Below are positions 27,152 through 35,346 of a DNA stretch of 58,952 bases, piece after piece. Each line of letters opens with the position of its first letter. The first letter of the stretch is position 1. The translations under genes were made by a program, and so were the position numbers. Source of the stretch: Streptomyces sp. NRRL S-31 (lineage in GTDB: Bacteria; Actinomycetota; Actinomycetes; Streptomycetales; Streptomycetaceae). Location of the stretch: assembly GCF_000718775.1 (NCBI RefSeq), contig NZ_JOCB01000045.1, forward strand, positions 1-58,952. Reading direction: 5' to 3'. The notes beneath the pieces are model-generated. The model saw nothing but the letters and a program-made list of their open reading frames with translations, searched no databases and had not been told where the DNA came from.

Positions 27152-28561
27152 ATGTTCCAGAACGCCGACGAGGCCAAGAAGTTCATCGCGGACGAGGACG
27201 TCAAGTTCGTCGACGTCCGCTTCTGCGACCTGCCGGGCGTCATGCAGCACTTCACGGTGCCCGTCGAGGCGTTCGACCCGGACGAGGAGCTGGCCTTCGA
27301 CGGATCGTCGATCCGTGGTTTCCAGGCCATCCACGAGTCCGACATGGCTCTCCGTGCCGACCTGTCCACCGCGCGTGTCGACCCGTTCCGCCGGGACAAG
27401 ACCCTCAACGTCAACTTCTTCATCCACGACCCGATCACGGGCGAGCAGTACTCCCGTGACCCGCGCAACGTGGCGAAGAAGGCGGAGGCGTACCTGGCGT
27501 CGACCGGTATCGCCGACACCGCGTACTTCGGTCCCGAGGCCGAGTTCTACGTCTTCGACAGCGTGCGCTTCGCCACCTCGGCCAACGAGTCCTTCTACCA
27601 CATCGACTCCGAGGCGGGTGCCTGGAACACCGGTGCCGTGGAGAACAACCGCGGGTACAAGGTCCGCTACAAGGGCGGCTACTTCCCGGTGCCGCCGGTC
27701 GACCACTTCGCCGACCTGCGCGCCGAGATCTCTCTCGAGCTGGACAAGCAGGGCCTGAAGGTCGAGCGCCAGCACCACGAGGTGGGCACCGCCGGCCAGG
27801 CGGAGATCAACTACAAGTTCAACACCCTGCTGGCCGCCGCCGACGACCTCCAGCTCTTCAAGTACATCGTGAAGAACGTGGCCTGGCGCAACGGCAAGAC
27901 CGCGACCTTCATGCCGAAGCCGATCTTCGGTGACAACGGCTCGGGCATGCACGTGCACCAGTCGCTGTGGAGCAACGGCGACCCGCTGTTCTACGACGAG
28001 GCCGGCTACGCGGGCCTGTCGGACACGGCCCGTTACTACATCGGCGGCATCCTCAAGCACGCCCCGTCGCTGCTGGCCTTCACCAACCCGACGGTGAACT
28101 CCTACCACCGTCTGGTGCCGGGCTTCGAGGCGCCGATCAACCTGGTGTACTCGCAGCGCAACCGCTCCGCCGCGATGCGCATCCCGATCACCGGCTCCAA
28201 CCCGAAGGCCAAGCGCGTCGAGTTCCGCGCGCCCGACTCCTCCGGCAACCCGTACCTGGCCTTCTCCGCCCTGCTCCTCGCGGGCCTGGACGGCATCAAG
28301 AACAAGATCGAGCCGGCCGAGCCGATCGACAAGGACCTCTACGAGCTGGCTCCCGAGGAGCACGCGAACGTCGCCCAGGTCCCGACCTCGCTGAACGCCG
28401 TCCTCGACGCGCTGGAGGCCGACCACGAGTTCCTCCTGCAGGGCGACGTGTTCACGTCCGACCTGATCGAGACGTGGATCGACCTCAAGCGCACCAACGA
28501 GATCGCCCCGCTCCAGCTGCGCCCGCACCCGCACGAGTTCGAGCTGTACTTCGACGTGTGA
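27152..28561 (+). CDS. glnA: Glutamine synthetase type I
   Basis: ATP-dependent synthesis of glutamine from glutamate and ammonium by a dodecamer. The product is 469 residues. GS motifs include [53 protein letters not shown], the ATP-site [29 protein letters not shown] and [18 protein letters not shown]. The adenylylation tyrosine is Tyr397 in [11 protein letters not shown], the substrate of GlnE encoded at the end of the window. ATG 27152 follows AGGAGGAG. It is controlled by the GlnR box at 27017 and ended by a strong hairpin. Confidence 0.98.
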   Translation: MFQNADEAKKFIADEDVKFVDVRFCDLPGVMQHFTVPVEAFDPDEELAFDGSSIRGFQAIHESDMALRADLSTARVDPFRRDKTLNVNFFIHDPITGEQYSRDPRNVAKKAEAYLASTGIADTAYFGPEAEFYVFDSVRFATSANESFYHIDSEAGAWNTGAVENNRGYKVRYKGGYFPVPPVDHFADLRAEISLELDKQGLKVERQHHEVGTAGQAEINYKFNTLLAAADDLQLFKYIVKNVAWRNGKTATFMPKPIFGDNGSGMHVHQSLWSNGDPLFYDEAGYAGLSDTARYYIGGILKHAPSLLAFTNPTVNSYHRLVPGFEAPINLVYSQRNRSAAMRIPITGSNPKAKRVEFRAPDSSGNPYLAFSALLLAGLDGIKNKIEPAEPIDKDLYELAPEEHANVAQVPTSLNAVLDALEADHEFLLQGDVFTSDLIETWIDLKRTNEIAPLQLRPHPHEFELYFDV

Positions 28562-28582
28562 CGGACGCCCCTCGGCGCCACC

Positions 28583-28620
28583 GGGGCCCCGCCGCTCTCC
28601 TTCGGGAGCGGCGGGGCCCC
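28583..28620. terminator. glnA terminator
   Basis: A perfect 15-bp stem, GGGGCCCCGCCGCTC (28583-28597) with GAGCGGCGGGGCCCC (28606-28620), lies between the convergent glnA and isochorismatase genes. Confidence 0.88.
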
Positions 28621-28640
28621 GGCCGTTTGTCTCCCGGGGC

Positions 28641-29231
28641 TCAGCCCAGGTCGGACGCGGTCGGTACGACCACTCCGTAGAGGTCGCCGACGGTGGCGAG
28701 CGCGCTGTGGTGGAGCTGTTCGGCGGTCACCTCGGCCACCGCGGTGCCCAGGGGGCGGGTCGCGCAGGCGTCGGCCACCACGGTGGGGCGGTTGCCGCGC
28801 AGGAAGGCGCCCTGCGCCGTGAACAGCACGCACATGTGGGTCATGAAACCGGCGACCACCACGTCCTGGTTCCCGGCGGCGTCCACGTGCTCGGCGAGGT
28901 CGGTGTCGACGAACGCGTTCGGGGCGCCCTTGACGACGACGGGCTCGCCGTCGACGGGGGCGACCCGGGGGTGGATCTGCCCGATCTCGGCGCGGATGTC
29001 GTACGGGGTGCCCTCGCCGCCGTCGTTGATCACGTGCACGACCCGCGCCCCCGCGGCCCGCGCCCTGGCCAGCAGGTCGGCCGCGGCGTCCAGGGCCGCT
29101 TCCCAGCCCTCCAGCTCCATCACGCCCCGCGTGTAGGTGTTCTGGTAGTCGACCAGGATCAGCGTCGACGCGGCGAGCGCGGCCGGCGTCCCGTCGAGGT
29201 CGTTGAGCGCGCGCAGGGTTGTGCTGGGCAT
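28641..29231 (-). CDS. Isochorismatase-family cysteine hydrolase
   Basis: Soluble hydrolase of 196 residues. The catalytic triad of the family is visible: Asp in TLILVDYQNTY, Lys in PVVVKGAPNAF and Cys in VVVAGFMTHMCVLFTAQGAFLRG. Family members act as nicotinamidases, N-carbamoyl amidases or isochorismatases; the MTHMCV variant does not settle the substrate, and no siderophore or NAD genes are nearby. ATG 29231 is used. The 218-base stretch upstream (29232-29449) holds a CGGAGG/CCTCCG mini-hairpin (29401-29418) and nothing else recognised. Confidence 0.85.
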   Translation of the reverse strand: MPSTTLRALNDLDGTPAALAASTLILVDYQNTYTRGVMELEGWEAALDAAADLLARARAAGARVVHVINDGGEGTPYDIRAEIGQIHPRVAPVDGEPVVVKGAPNAFVDTDLAEHVDAAGNQDVVVAGFMTHMCVLFTAQGAFLRGNRPTVVADACATRPLGTAVAEVTAEQLHHSALATVGDLYGVVVPTASDLG

Positions 29232-29449
29232 GACAGCCCTTTCTCGAGTGGTTCACGGGTACGACGTCCACGCTAGAAGCCGCCCCGCATGGCGGCAATG
29301 TCATGCGACCCGCAGTTCCGGACATGCTTCGGGCCGGCCGACGGCGCACCGACTTCCGGCCGTCCGTGCAACCATTCCCGCTTCTCAGACTTCCTATTGT
29401 CGGAGGATCATGCCTCCGAACTGTGCCGGACAAGAGAGGTTGAACGGGG

Positions 29450-29704
29450 ATGCCCGAACAGGACAACTGGGAGCACGAGTTCGATCACAGATGGGCGAAC
29501 TCAGCCGAGCACAAGGAGCCCTCCGCCCGGGCCCGGATGCTCGCCGCCCGCTGGAAGGAGAACCCGCCGGCCCCGATGCCCTTCCGCGCCGACCCGGACC
29601 CCGCACCGCGCCGGTCGTCCTGGGTCTCCACGGCCGTGGTGCTCGGCTGTGTGGCCGTGGTGATCGTGCTGCTGGGCTACGCCCAGCTGCGCTCTCCCTA
29701 CTAG
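29450..29704 (+). CDS. Small single-pass membrane protein
   Basis: An 84-residue protein of unknown function. The N-terminal half is charged and cytoplasmic (MPEQDNWEHEFDHRWANSAEHKEPSARARMLAARWKE), a Pro-rich linker follows, and one transmembrane segment WVSTAVVLGCVAVVIVLLGYA ends six residues before the C-terminus, so it is a tail-anchor-like protein. A GAGAGG sequence upstream is a weak ribosome site. It lies between the isochorismatase and htpX genes and could be co-transcribed with htpX across 158 bases. Confidence 0.65.
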   Translation: MPEQDNWEHEFDHRWANSAEHKEPSARARMLAARWKENPPAPMPFRADPDPAPRRSSWVSTAVVLGCVAVVIVLLGYAQLRSPY

Positions 29705-29862
29705 ACGCCGCCATCAGCGCCCCGCCGGTCTGACGCACGGCGGTCCCCCGGTGACGCACAGGGACCCTTTGCTGGTCCTGGGGGCGTTCGGAACCCCGTC
29801 ATGGGCATCGGCAGGTGCACACTGGACAGCGGGACGAGTGCCTGACTGCGGGGTGATGCAAG

Positions 29863-30783
29863 ATGCAGAGCCGGTTCCGGAGCGATCGAGGGCTGACCGC
29901 GCGCATGGGCCTGACGCTGTTCCTGCTCGGGTTGCTGTACGTGGGCTTCGTCGCCGCACTGATCGTGCTGCTGAGGTCCTGGTTGCTGGTCGTCGTCCTG
30001 ATCGGGGCGATGTTCGTGGCGCAGTTCTGGTTCTCCGACCGGATCGCCCTGTTCGCGATGCGCGGCCGGACGGTGGAGCGCGCGGAGTATCCCGAGCTGC
30101 ACGCGGTCGTCGACCGGCTGTGCGCGATCGCCGACATGCCGGTGCCGGTGGTCGCCGTGTCCGAGCTGGACATGCCGAACGCGTTCGCGACCGGGCGGAG
30201 TCCGGACCACGCCGTGGTCTGTGTGACCACGGGGCTGCTGCGGCGACTGGACCCCGCCGAGCTGGAGGGCGTGCTGGCGCACGAGCTGTCGCACGTCGCG
30301 CACAAGGACGTCGCCGTGATCACGGTGGCGTCCTTCCTCGGGGTGATCGCCGGGCTGGTCGTGCGGTTCGCCTTCTACTCGCAGGTGTTCGGCGGGGGCC
30401 GCCGGGACCAGAACACCGCCGCCGTCTTCGCCGCCGTGATCGGCGTCTCGGCGGCCGTGTACGCGCTCAGCTTCCTGTTGATCCGGGCCCTGTCCCGGTA
30501 CCGGGAGCTGGCCGCCGACCGCGCGGCGGCGCACCTGACCGGCCGGCCCTCGGCGCTGGCGGCGGCGCTCACCAAGGTGTCGGGGGAGATCGCGCGCATC
30601 CCGACCAAGGACCTGCGGACGGCCCAGGCGTTCAACGCGTTCTACTTCACCCCGGCGACCGGCCGGGAGCCCGGCATCGAGCGCTTCTTCTCCACCCACC
30701 CGACCCTGGAGCAGCGGCTCGCGCAGCTCGGCCGGATCTCGGCGGAGCTGGGCGAGGCCGCCACACCCGGTAAGGCGGGCTGA
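29863..30783 (+). CDS. htpX: M48-family membrane metalloprotease HtpX
   Basis: Integral-membrane zinc protease in membrane-protein quality control; 306 residues. Two N-terminal transmembrane segments (residues 15-57) precede the zinc site His140-Glu141-x2-His144 (VLAHELSHVAHKD) and the third ligand Glu215 in SRYRELAADRAAAHLTG; two further hydrophobic segments lie between. The C-terminal FFSTHPTLEQRLAQL is typical of HtpX. The next gene begins three bases after the stop and encodes PspAB, a pairing known for actinobacteria and archaea, suggesting membrane-stress function. Confidence 0.92.
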   Translation: MQSRFRSDRGLTARMGLTLFLLGLLYVGFVAALIVLLRSWLLVVVLIGAMFVAQFWFSDRIALFAMRGRTVERAEYPELHAVVDRLCAIADMPVPVVAVSELDMPNAFATGRSPDHAVVCVTTGLLRRLDPAELEGVLAHELSHVAHKDVAVITVASFLGVIAGLVVRFAFYSQVFGGGRRDQNTAAVFAAVIGVSAAVYALSFLLIRALSRYRELAADRAAAHLTGRPSALAAALTKVSGEIARIPTKDLRTAQAFNAFYFTPATGREPGIERFFSTHPTLEQRLAQLGRISAELGEAATPGKAG

Positions 30784-30786
30784 CCC

Positions 30787-31371
30787 TTGGGACTGCTGGA
30801 CATCCTGCTGGGCCGGACCAAGCCGGTCACGCCCGACCTCGACCAGCTGTTCGCCCTGCCGGGGGCGGCCGTGACGCTGGAGGTGACGGCCGGGTTCACA
30901 CCGACCGGGAGCGGGGCGGTGTGCTTCGCCACCGTGGAGGGGCCGGCCTTCGAGCAGATCCACCGCGAGGTACGGGCGCTGCTGGACGCGGACAGCGACC
31001 GCGCCGGCCCGCCGGTGGAGCTGAGCCGGGACGCCTACGGCTACACCTGGCTGGTGTCCCGGCGCTCCCCCGGCGAGCTGCCGGACCTGGTCAACGACCT
31101 GCACGCGGTGAACAGCTCGCTGGAGGTCAACGGCTTCGGCCCGCAACTGCTCTGCTCCCTGGCCTCCTTCACGGACGGCACCGGCCGCGGACTCGCGCTG
31201 GTGTACCTCTACAAGCGCGGCACGTTCTATCCGTTCGCCCCGCTGCCCGGTGCCGCCGAGCGGCGGGACACCGCGCTGGAGCTCCAGCTGAAGACGGCCC
31301 TCGCCGACGACCTGCGGATCGAGCAGGACCTGGGCCGCTGGTTCCCGGTGTGGGGCGCCCCCGGCCTGTGA
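30787..31371 (+). CDS. PspA-associated protein PspAB
   Basis: A 194-residue soluble protein recognised by MGLLDILLGRTKPVTPDLDQLFALPGAAVTLEV at the start and LNDLHAVNSSLEVNGFGPQLLCSLASF and YLYKRGTFYPFAP later, the PspAB pattern. Its biochemical function is unknown; it occurs next to HtpX and with PspA-system genes. The start is a rare TTG (30787), forced because the htpX stop is only three bases upstream and no other start fits the conserved N-terminus. Translation is therefore probably coupled to htpX and weak on its own. Confidence 0.85.
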   Translation: MGLLDILLGRTKPVTPDLDQLFALPGAAVTLEVTAGFTPTGSGAVCFATVEGPAFEQIHREVRALLDADSDRAGPPVELSRDAYGYTWLVSRRSPGELPDLVNDLHAVNSSLEVNGFGPQLLCSLASFTDGTGRGLALVYLYKRGTFYPFAPLPGAAERRDTALELQLKTALADDLRIEQDLGRWFPVWGAPGL

Positions 31372-31390
31372 CGGCCGGCGGCGCCTTCGT

Positions 31391-31663
31391 TCACCGTGCC
31401 TTCTCGCGCTGCTGCCGCCGGGCCTCGAAGGGCCGCTCACGGCGGTAGCGGCGCTCCCACCCGGCCTGCCGGTCCCGGCGCTCCCGGTACGCCCGGTAGC
31501 TGTCGGGCGGGGTGCCGGGGGCCGTGGGCGGGGCGGCTCCGGGCGAGCCACGCCCGTGTGTCGCGCACAGGTACAGCAGCGCGACGGCGGCGAGCCACCA
31601 GAGCGGGTTTCCGAATCCGAGGGCGACCAGGACGACGGTCCCGGTCGCGAGGATGCCACGCAT
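31391..31663 (-). CDS. Small membrane protein with basic tail
   Basis: A 90-residue protein. The N-terminal 35 residues are hydrophobic (MRGILATGTVVLVALGFGNPLWWLAAVALLYLCATHG), probably two short membrane segments. A Pro/Gly linker and a strongly basic C-terminus rich in Arg follow (YRAYRERRDRQAGWERRYRRERPFEARRQQREKAR). ATG 31663 has an ideal GGAGGT site. Unrecognised family; the Arg tail could contact membrane lipids or nucleic acid. Convergent with pspAB, 19 bases apart. Confidence 0.7.
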   Translation of the reverse strand: MRGILATGTVVLVALGFGNPLWWLAAVALLYLCATHGRGSPGAAPPTAPGTPPDSYRAYRERRDRQAGWERRYRRERPFEARRQQREKAR

Positions 31664-31808
31664 GACGGACCTCCGTCGGGTGAGTGGTGAGCGGGGAGGA
31701 GCGGAGGGTGTCTGTTTCGCCTCTGTTTGTTCAGCGTAGGGAGGGCGGGAAGGCCGGTGCATCCCGTTTTCCGGCGGGCGCGCGAGCGGTCGTGAGTGAA
31801 TGGCCCGC

Positions 31809-32531
31809 ATGAACGAACTCACCGACGGACTCACGGGTTTCACGCACGCGTACGACGGCGAGCGGCTCAGCGTGGTGGGCGCCGGCCCGGCCGGCCGGGC
31901 CACCGCGGTGCTGCTGCACGGGGCCGGCAACGGCAGCAAGGAGCGGCTGCTGCCGCTGGTCGCCGACTTCGCCGCCCGGGGCTGCCGCGCCCTGGCGTTC
32001 GACTTCTCCGGGCACGGCGACAGCACGGGCGCGCTCGCGGAGCTGAGCCTGCGCCGGCGGTACGAGCAGGCGGTGGCGGTGCTCGACGCGCACGCCCCGG
32101 CGGACGACCCGCTGGTCCTGGTCGGCTTCAGCATGAGCGGCCAGACGGTCGCGGACCTGGTGCGGCACTACCGGGGCCGGGTGGCGGCGGTGGGCCTGTG
32201 CGCGCCCGCCGTCTACTCGTCCGCCGCCTGGGAGGTCCCGTTCGGCACGGGTGACAGCCGCTTCTCGGAGCTGATCCGCACCCCGGACGGCTGGCGGCGC
32301 TCCCCCGCCCTGGAGGCACTGCGGTCGTACGGGGGCCGCGCGGTGCTGGCGGTCCCGGGCACGGACACGATCATCCCGCCGGAGGTGACGGAGGCCGTGC
32401 AGGAGGCCCTGTCGGCCCGCGCCCGGTACACACGCTTGGAACTCCCCGACGCCGAGCACATGCTGGGCCTGTGGTTCCGCGATCACGCCGAGGACCGCCG
32501 GGCGTTCGTGACGGCGCTGCTGGAGGGGTGA
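31809..32531 (+). CDS. Alpha/beta hydrolase
   Basis: Serine hydrolase of about 240 residues. The oxyanion-hole segment is AVLLHGAGNGSKERLL, the nucleophile elbow GFSMSG, the acid probably Asp in VPGTDTIIPPEV, and the histidine in DAEHMLGLWF. FDFSGHGDSTG is typical of BAAT/peptidase S9-like small hydrolases (also called serine aminopeptidases or osmotically inducible hydrolases). Two starts are possible: ATG 31800 and ATG 31809. The second is used because a GTGAAT hexamer ends seven bases before it, as in neighbouring leaderless genes. Substrate unknown. Confidence 0.8.
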   Translation: MNELTDGLTGFTHAYDGERLSVVGAGPAGRATAVLLHGAGNGSKERLLPLVADFAARGCRALAFDFSGHGDSTGALAELSLRRRYEQAVAVLDAHAPADDPLVLVGFSMSGQTVADLVRHYRGRVAAVGLCAPAVYSSAAWEVPFGTGDSRFSELIRTPDGWRRSPALEALRSYGGRAVLAVPGTDTIIPPEVTEAVQEALSARARYTRLELPDAEHMLGLWFRDHAEDRRAFVTALLEG

Positions 32532-32635
32532 CCGGCGGCGGACGGACCGCCGTAAGCGGCCCCGGCGATCCCGGCGGCACGGTCTCGTGCGGCCCGCGAG
32601 GCAGGCACGGTCACGGCCGCCGGGCCGCCGGGCGC

Positions 32636-32950
32636 TCAGCGGGCGTAACGCATCAGCGCCCGCACCATGTGGCACGTGGTGTCGGAGGGGGGCCGCATCC
32701 CGATCCGCTCGGCCGTGTCGCGGATCGTCTCGTTCCGGGCCTGGTCCGGCAGATAGGTCCCGGAGTCCAGCAGGGCTATGGCGAGGCGCATGGCCTTCAG
32801 ACGCCGGTTGTGCGTGACGTACCACTCGCGCGGCCGTCCGGCCGGCAGCGGTCGCTTCGCCACGGGCTCGTAGGGCGAGTCGAACAGCACGGGACGCTGG
32901 GCGGTGGACTGGGTCGGCAACGGCTTCGGCTTCAGGGCGGCAGCGGGCAC
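32636..32950 (-). CDS. Small basic protein of unknown function
   Basis: A 104-residue protein, not recognised as a named family. It begins with a Pro/Lys-rich stretch (AALKPKPLPTQSTAQRPVLFDSPYEPVAKRPLPAG) and continues with a helical domain REWYVTHNRRLKAMRLAIALLDSGTYLPDQARNETIRDTAERIGMRPPSDTTCHMVRALMRYAR, which could be DNA- or protein-binding. An ATG at 32956 is directly fused to the ribosome site (AGGAGGATG), too close to be used; the in-frame GTG at 32950 has six bases of spacing and is the more likely start. It stands alone between two plus-strand genes. Confidence 0.7.
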   Translation of the reverse strand: MPAAALKPKPLPTQSTAQRPVLFDSPYEPVAKRPLPAGRPREWYVTHNRRLKAMRLAIALLDSGTYLPDQARNETIRDTAERIGMRPPSDTTCHMVRALMRYAR

Positions 32951-33093
32951 GGGCATCCTCCTGTCGCGGTCAGGCAGTCCCCGGGGCTCCGGCGACTTCC
33001 TCGAACACTGCTTCCAGTCTACCGGCGGGCACTGACAATCACAGGGGCGCGAAGGCGCACGAAATCCCAGGTGGGCGCGGAATTTGAAACCCT

Positions 33094-33108
33094 GTCACCA
33101 GCGGTGAC
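33094..33108. promoter_or_regulatory. Palindrome in the divergent region before the ArsC-like gene
   Basis: GTCACC-AGC-GGTGAC is a perfect 6+3+6 inverted repeat, 61 bases before the ArsC-like start, in the 218-base divergent interval 32951-33168. It is a possible operator for either gene. Confidence 0.35.
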
Positions 33109-33168
33109 GGTGGTACCGGCGAGGTGTCGCTAAATCGAACAGAGCCGGCGCTGAGTACGGTGTCCCCC

Positions 33169-33537
33169 ATGGAGATCTGGATCAACCCGGCCTGTTCCAA
33201 GTGCCGCAGCGCCATCACCCTGCTCGACGCCGAGGGGGCCGAGTACACCGTCCGGCGGTATCTGGAGGACGTGCCGAGCGCGGACGAGATCAGGGCCGTA
33301 CTGGAGCGGCTTGACCTCGAACCGTGGGACATCACCCGCACCCAGGAGGCGGCGGCCAAGGAGCTGGGGCTCAAGGAGTGGCCGCGGGACGAGGGCGCGC
33401 GGGACCGGTGGATCGCCGCGCTCGCCGAGCACCCGGGGCTCATCCAGCGGCCGATCATCACCGCGGACGACGGAACGGCCCTGGTGGCACGCAGCGAGGA
33501 GGCGGTACGCGAGGCCCTCGCCCACAACAAGGGCTGA
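33169..33537 (+). CDS. ArsC/Spx-family thioredoxin-fold protein (arsenate reductase-like)
   Basis: A 122-residue ArsC-family protein. MEIWINPACSKCRSAITLLD has the catalytic Cys of arsenate reductases with a second Cys two residues on (CSKC); YTVRRYLEDVPSADEIRAVLERL and the C-terminal RPIITADDGTALVARSEEAV with the arsenate-binding-type Arg follow. True arsenate reduction is uncertain: many family members of this length are uncharacterised, and no ars genes are nearby. The start ATG 33169 is seven bases after TACGGT (33156-33161), consistent with leaderless mRNA. Confidence 0.82.
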   Translation: MEIWINPACSKCRSAITLLDAEGAEYTVRRYLEDVPSADEIRAVLERLDLEPWDITRTQEAAAKELGLKEWPRDEGARDRWIAALAEHPGLIQRPIITADDGTALVARSEEAVREALAHNKG

Positions 33538-33592
33538 AGGGGCCCGCCTCCCTTGCGACGAAGGTCAGCCCGACGGGTCGCACCGGCACTCC

Positions 33593-33641
33593 GCCGTACG
33601 CGACCCGGAGCGCCCCGCCGGCGCCGTACACGACCCGGAGC
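33593..33641 (+). repeat. 30-bp-period direct repeat before glnII
   Basis: The 19-mer GCCGTACGCGACCCGGAGC (33593-33611) recurs at 33623-33641 with one change (GCCGTACACGACCCGGAGC). It lies in the 326-base interval 33538-33863 between the ArsC-like gene and glnII, which otherwise holds only the GlnR box, a TTGACA hexamer (33767-33772) and GC-rich inverted stretches. Confidence 0.6.
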
Positions 33642-33722
33642 CGCCCGCCGCCGTCGCACCCGGCGGCACCTGGCGGGACCCGGCGGGGCCCGGCGCCGTG
33701 ACCCGCACCACAGAACGTCCGG

Positions 33723-33760
33723 GTAACACGGGGTTCACCTACGGGCAACGGACGGGAAAC
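33723..33760 (+). promoter_or_regulatory. GlnR box upstream of glnII
   Basis: Four pentamers at exact 6-base spacing: GTAAC (33723-33727), TTCAC (33734-33738), GCAAC (33745-33749) and GAAAC (33756-33760). They match the GlnR consensus less closely than the glnA box but with the same architecture. TTGACA (33767-33772) just downstream could be a -35 element, although no clear -10 follows. Confidence 0.8.
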
Positions 33761-33863
33761 GGCCTGTTGACAGGCTGCGCGGCAGATCGAGCGGTGCCCC
33801 GGTGCCGCAGCGCAGCGGCACCCGTGCGGGTGCGCCCGACCCACTCCGAAGGATGTGGCCCCC

Positions 33864-34895
33864 GTGACCTTCAAGGCCGAGTACATCTGGATCGACGGCA
33901 CCACGCCGACGGCCAAGCTCCGTTCCAAGACGAAGATCATCACGGGTGCGTTCGCCGGTCTCGACGCGCTGCCGCTGTGGGGCTTCGACGGCTCCTCCAC
34001 CAACCAGGCCCAGGGCCACTCCTCGGACCTCGTGCTCAAGCCGGTCTTCAGCTGCCCGGACCCGGTCCGCGGCGGCGACGACGTCCTGGTGCTGTGCGAG
34101 GTCCTGGACACGGACCTGCGGCCGCACGCGTCCAACACCCGGGCCGCGCTGGTTGAGGTCGCCGAGCGGTTCGCCGCGCAGGAGCCCGTCTTCGGCATCG
34201 AGCAGGAGTACACCTTCTTCGCCGGCTCCCGTCCGCTGGGCTTCCCCGAGAACGGCTTCCCGGCCCCGCAGGGCGGCTACTACTGCGGTGTCGGCGCCGA
34301 CGAGATCTTCGGCCGTGACGTCGTCGAGGCGCACCTGGAGAACTGCCTCAAGGCGGGCCTGGGCATCTCCGGCATCAACGCCGAGGTCATGCCCGGCCAG
34401 TGGGAGTTCCAGGTCGGCCCGCTGGCCCCGCTGGCGGTCTCCGACCAGCTGTGGGTGGCCCGTTGGCTGCTGTACCGCACCGCCGAGGACTTCGGCGTCT
34501 CCGCGACCCTCGACCCGAAGCCGGTCAAGGGCGACTGGAACGGCGCGGGCGCGCACACCAACTTCTCCACCAAGGCCATGCGCGAGGGCTACGACGCCAT
34601 CATCACCGCGTGCGAGTCGCTCGGTGAGGGCTCCAAGCCGCTGGACCACGTGAAGAACTACGGCGCCGGCATCGACGAGCGCCTGACCGGTCTGCACGAG
34701 ACCGCCCCGTGGGACCAGTACTCCTACGGCGTCTCGGATCGCGGTGCCTCGGTCCGCATCCCGTGGCAGGTCGAGAAGGACGGCAAGGGCTACATCGAGG
34801 ACCGCCGCCCGAACGCCAACGTCGACCCGTACGTGGTGACCCGCCTGATGGTGGACACCTGCTGCACCGCGCTGGAGAAGGCCGGCCAGGTCTGA
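33864..34895 (+). CDS. glnII: Glutamine synthetase type II (eukaryotic type)
   Basis: Octameric/decameric GSII, not regulated by adenylylation. The product is 343 residues, exactly the usual Streptomyces length. Motifs are LPLWGFDGSSTNQAQG, FGIEQEYTFF, GINAEVMPGQWEFQVGP, DWNGAGAHTNFSTKAMR and SDRGASVRIPWQV. GTG 33864 is chosen because GAAGGA lies ten bases upstream; the in-frame GTG at 33855 abuts the ribosome site. The GlnR box at 33723 predicts induction on nitrogen starvation together with glnA. A 13-bp hairpin ends the transcript. Confidence 0.97.
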   Translation: MTFKAEYIWIDGTTPTAKLRSKTKIITGAFAGLDALPLWGFDGSSTNQAQGHSSDLVLKPVFSCPDPVRGGDDVLVLCEVLDTDLRPHASNTRAALVEVAERFAAQEPVFGIEQEYTFFAGSRPLGFPENGFPAPQGGYYCGVGADEIFGRDVVEAHLENCLKAGLGISGINAEVMPGQWEFQVGPLAPLAVSDQLWVARWLLYRTAEDFGVSATLDPKPVKGDWNGAGAHTNFSTKAMREGYDAIITACESLGEGSKPLDHVKNYGAGIDERLTGLHETAPWDQYSYGVSDRGASVRIPWQVEKDGKGYIEDRRPNANVDPYVVTRLMVDTCCTALEKAGQV

Positions 34896-34912
34896 TCCGT
34901 CCCGCACCGACC

Positions 34913-34943
34913 GGAGGCGCCCGCCGTGACGGCGGGCGCCTCC
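34913..34943 (+). terminator. glnII terminator
   Basis: A perfect 13-bp stem: GGAGGCGCCCGCC (34913-34925), loop GTGAC, GGCGGGCGCCTCC (34931-34943), 18 bases after the glnII stop. Confidence 0.88.
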
Positions 34944-35223
34944 GTCGCGTACCCGGCCCCCGTCGCGTACCCGGCCTCCACGCGTGAGGACCGGCCCAGC
35001 GGGCCTCCCTACGGCGGCCGTTGGCGACCGCGCCGGTGGACGGACGAGCCGCGCTGTCCGAGGGGTGAGACGCCGATCCGGACGCCGTCCACCCCTAAAA
35101 GGCCGCTGACCAGGGCGGGAAGGCCGGTTCGAGGGTGGACGCAACGTCAAGTCCACACCAAGGAAGCGTCCAAGCAGTGAGAGAAGACTCCTGCCCGCCG
35201 CGCGCCTCTGCTTCAATGGGCCC
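34944..35223. repeat. Non-coding stretch with tandem repeat and paired GTGGAC sites
   Basis: No gene is supported here. It opens with two tandem copies of GTCGCGTACCCGGCCYCC just after the terminator. It then holds two inverted pairs: GGTGGACGG (35035-35043) with CCGTCCACC (35085-35093), and GTGGAC (35135-35140) with GTCCAC (35151-35156). These may be regulatory sites or RNA structure ahead of the leaderless small ORF at 35224. Confidence 0.5.
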
Positions 35224-35346
35224 ATGGCCAGCTTCCAGCAGATCACCGCGACGGGTCGCCATGACCTCGAGCCGTTCTGGCCTTCCCGTCAGCACCACGA
35301 CTTCGACCGGGTGTGTTGCCGCGCGACGAACGCGCGGGCCCTTTAA
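35224..35346 (+). CDS. Leaderless 40-residue small ORF with adjacent Cys codons (possible leader peptide)
   Basis: ATG 35224 opens a 40-codon frame reading MASFQQITATGRHDLEPFWP, then SRQHHDFDRVCCRATNARAL, then TAA. TTCAAT (35212-35217) ends six bases before the ATG and there is no ribosome site, so a leaderless transcript is predicted. Two consecutive Cys codons (TGT TGC, 35313-35318) stand directly before a 7-bp hairpin that spans the last codons. This layout resembles the cysteine-responsive attenuator ORFs described for mycobacteria. The next gene, a winged-helix regulator, starts 119 bases after the stop. Function is inference; the peptide may also act by itself. Confidence 0.55.
   Translation: MASFQQITATGRHDLEPFWPSRQHHDFDRVCCRATNARAL
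35319..35345 (+). terminator. Terminator-like hairpin inside the small ORF, possible attenuator
   Basis: CCGCGCG (35319-35325), loop ACGAA, CGCGCGG (35331-35337), then GCCCTTTAA. The stem begins immediately after the two Cys codons, so a ribosome paused or advancing there would alter its folding. Confidence 0.5.

Noticed and set aside
33155..33537. Genuine arsenic-resistance locus
   Set aside because: Only a single ArsC-fold gene is present, with no arsR, arsB or acr3 nearby, so an arsenic operon is not supported.
34926..35180. 84-codon ORF after glnII
   Set aside because: It begins within the glnII terminator hairpin, runs through a tandem repeat and lacks a ribosome site or recognisable sequence.
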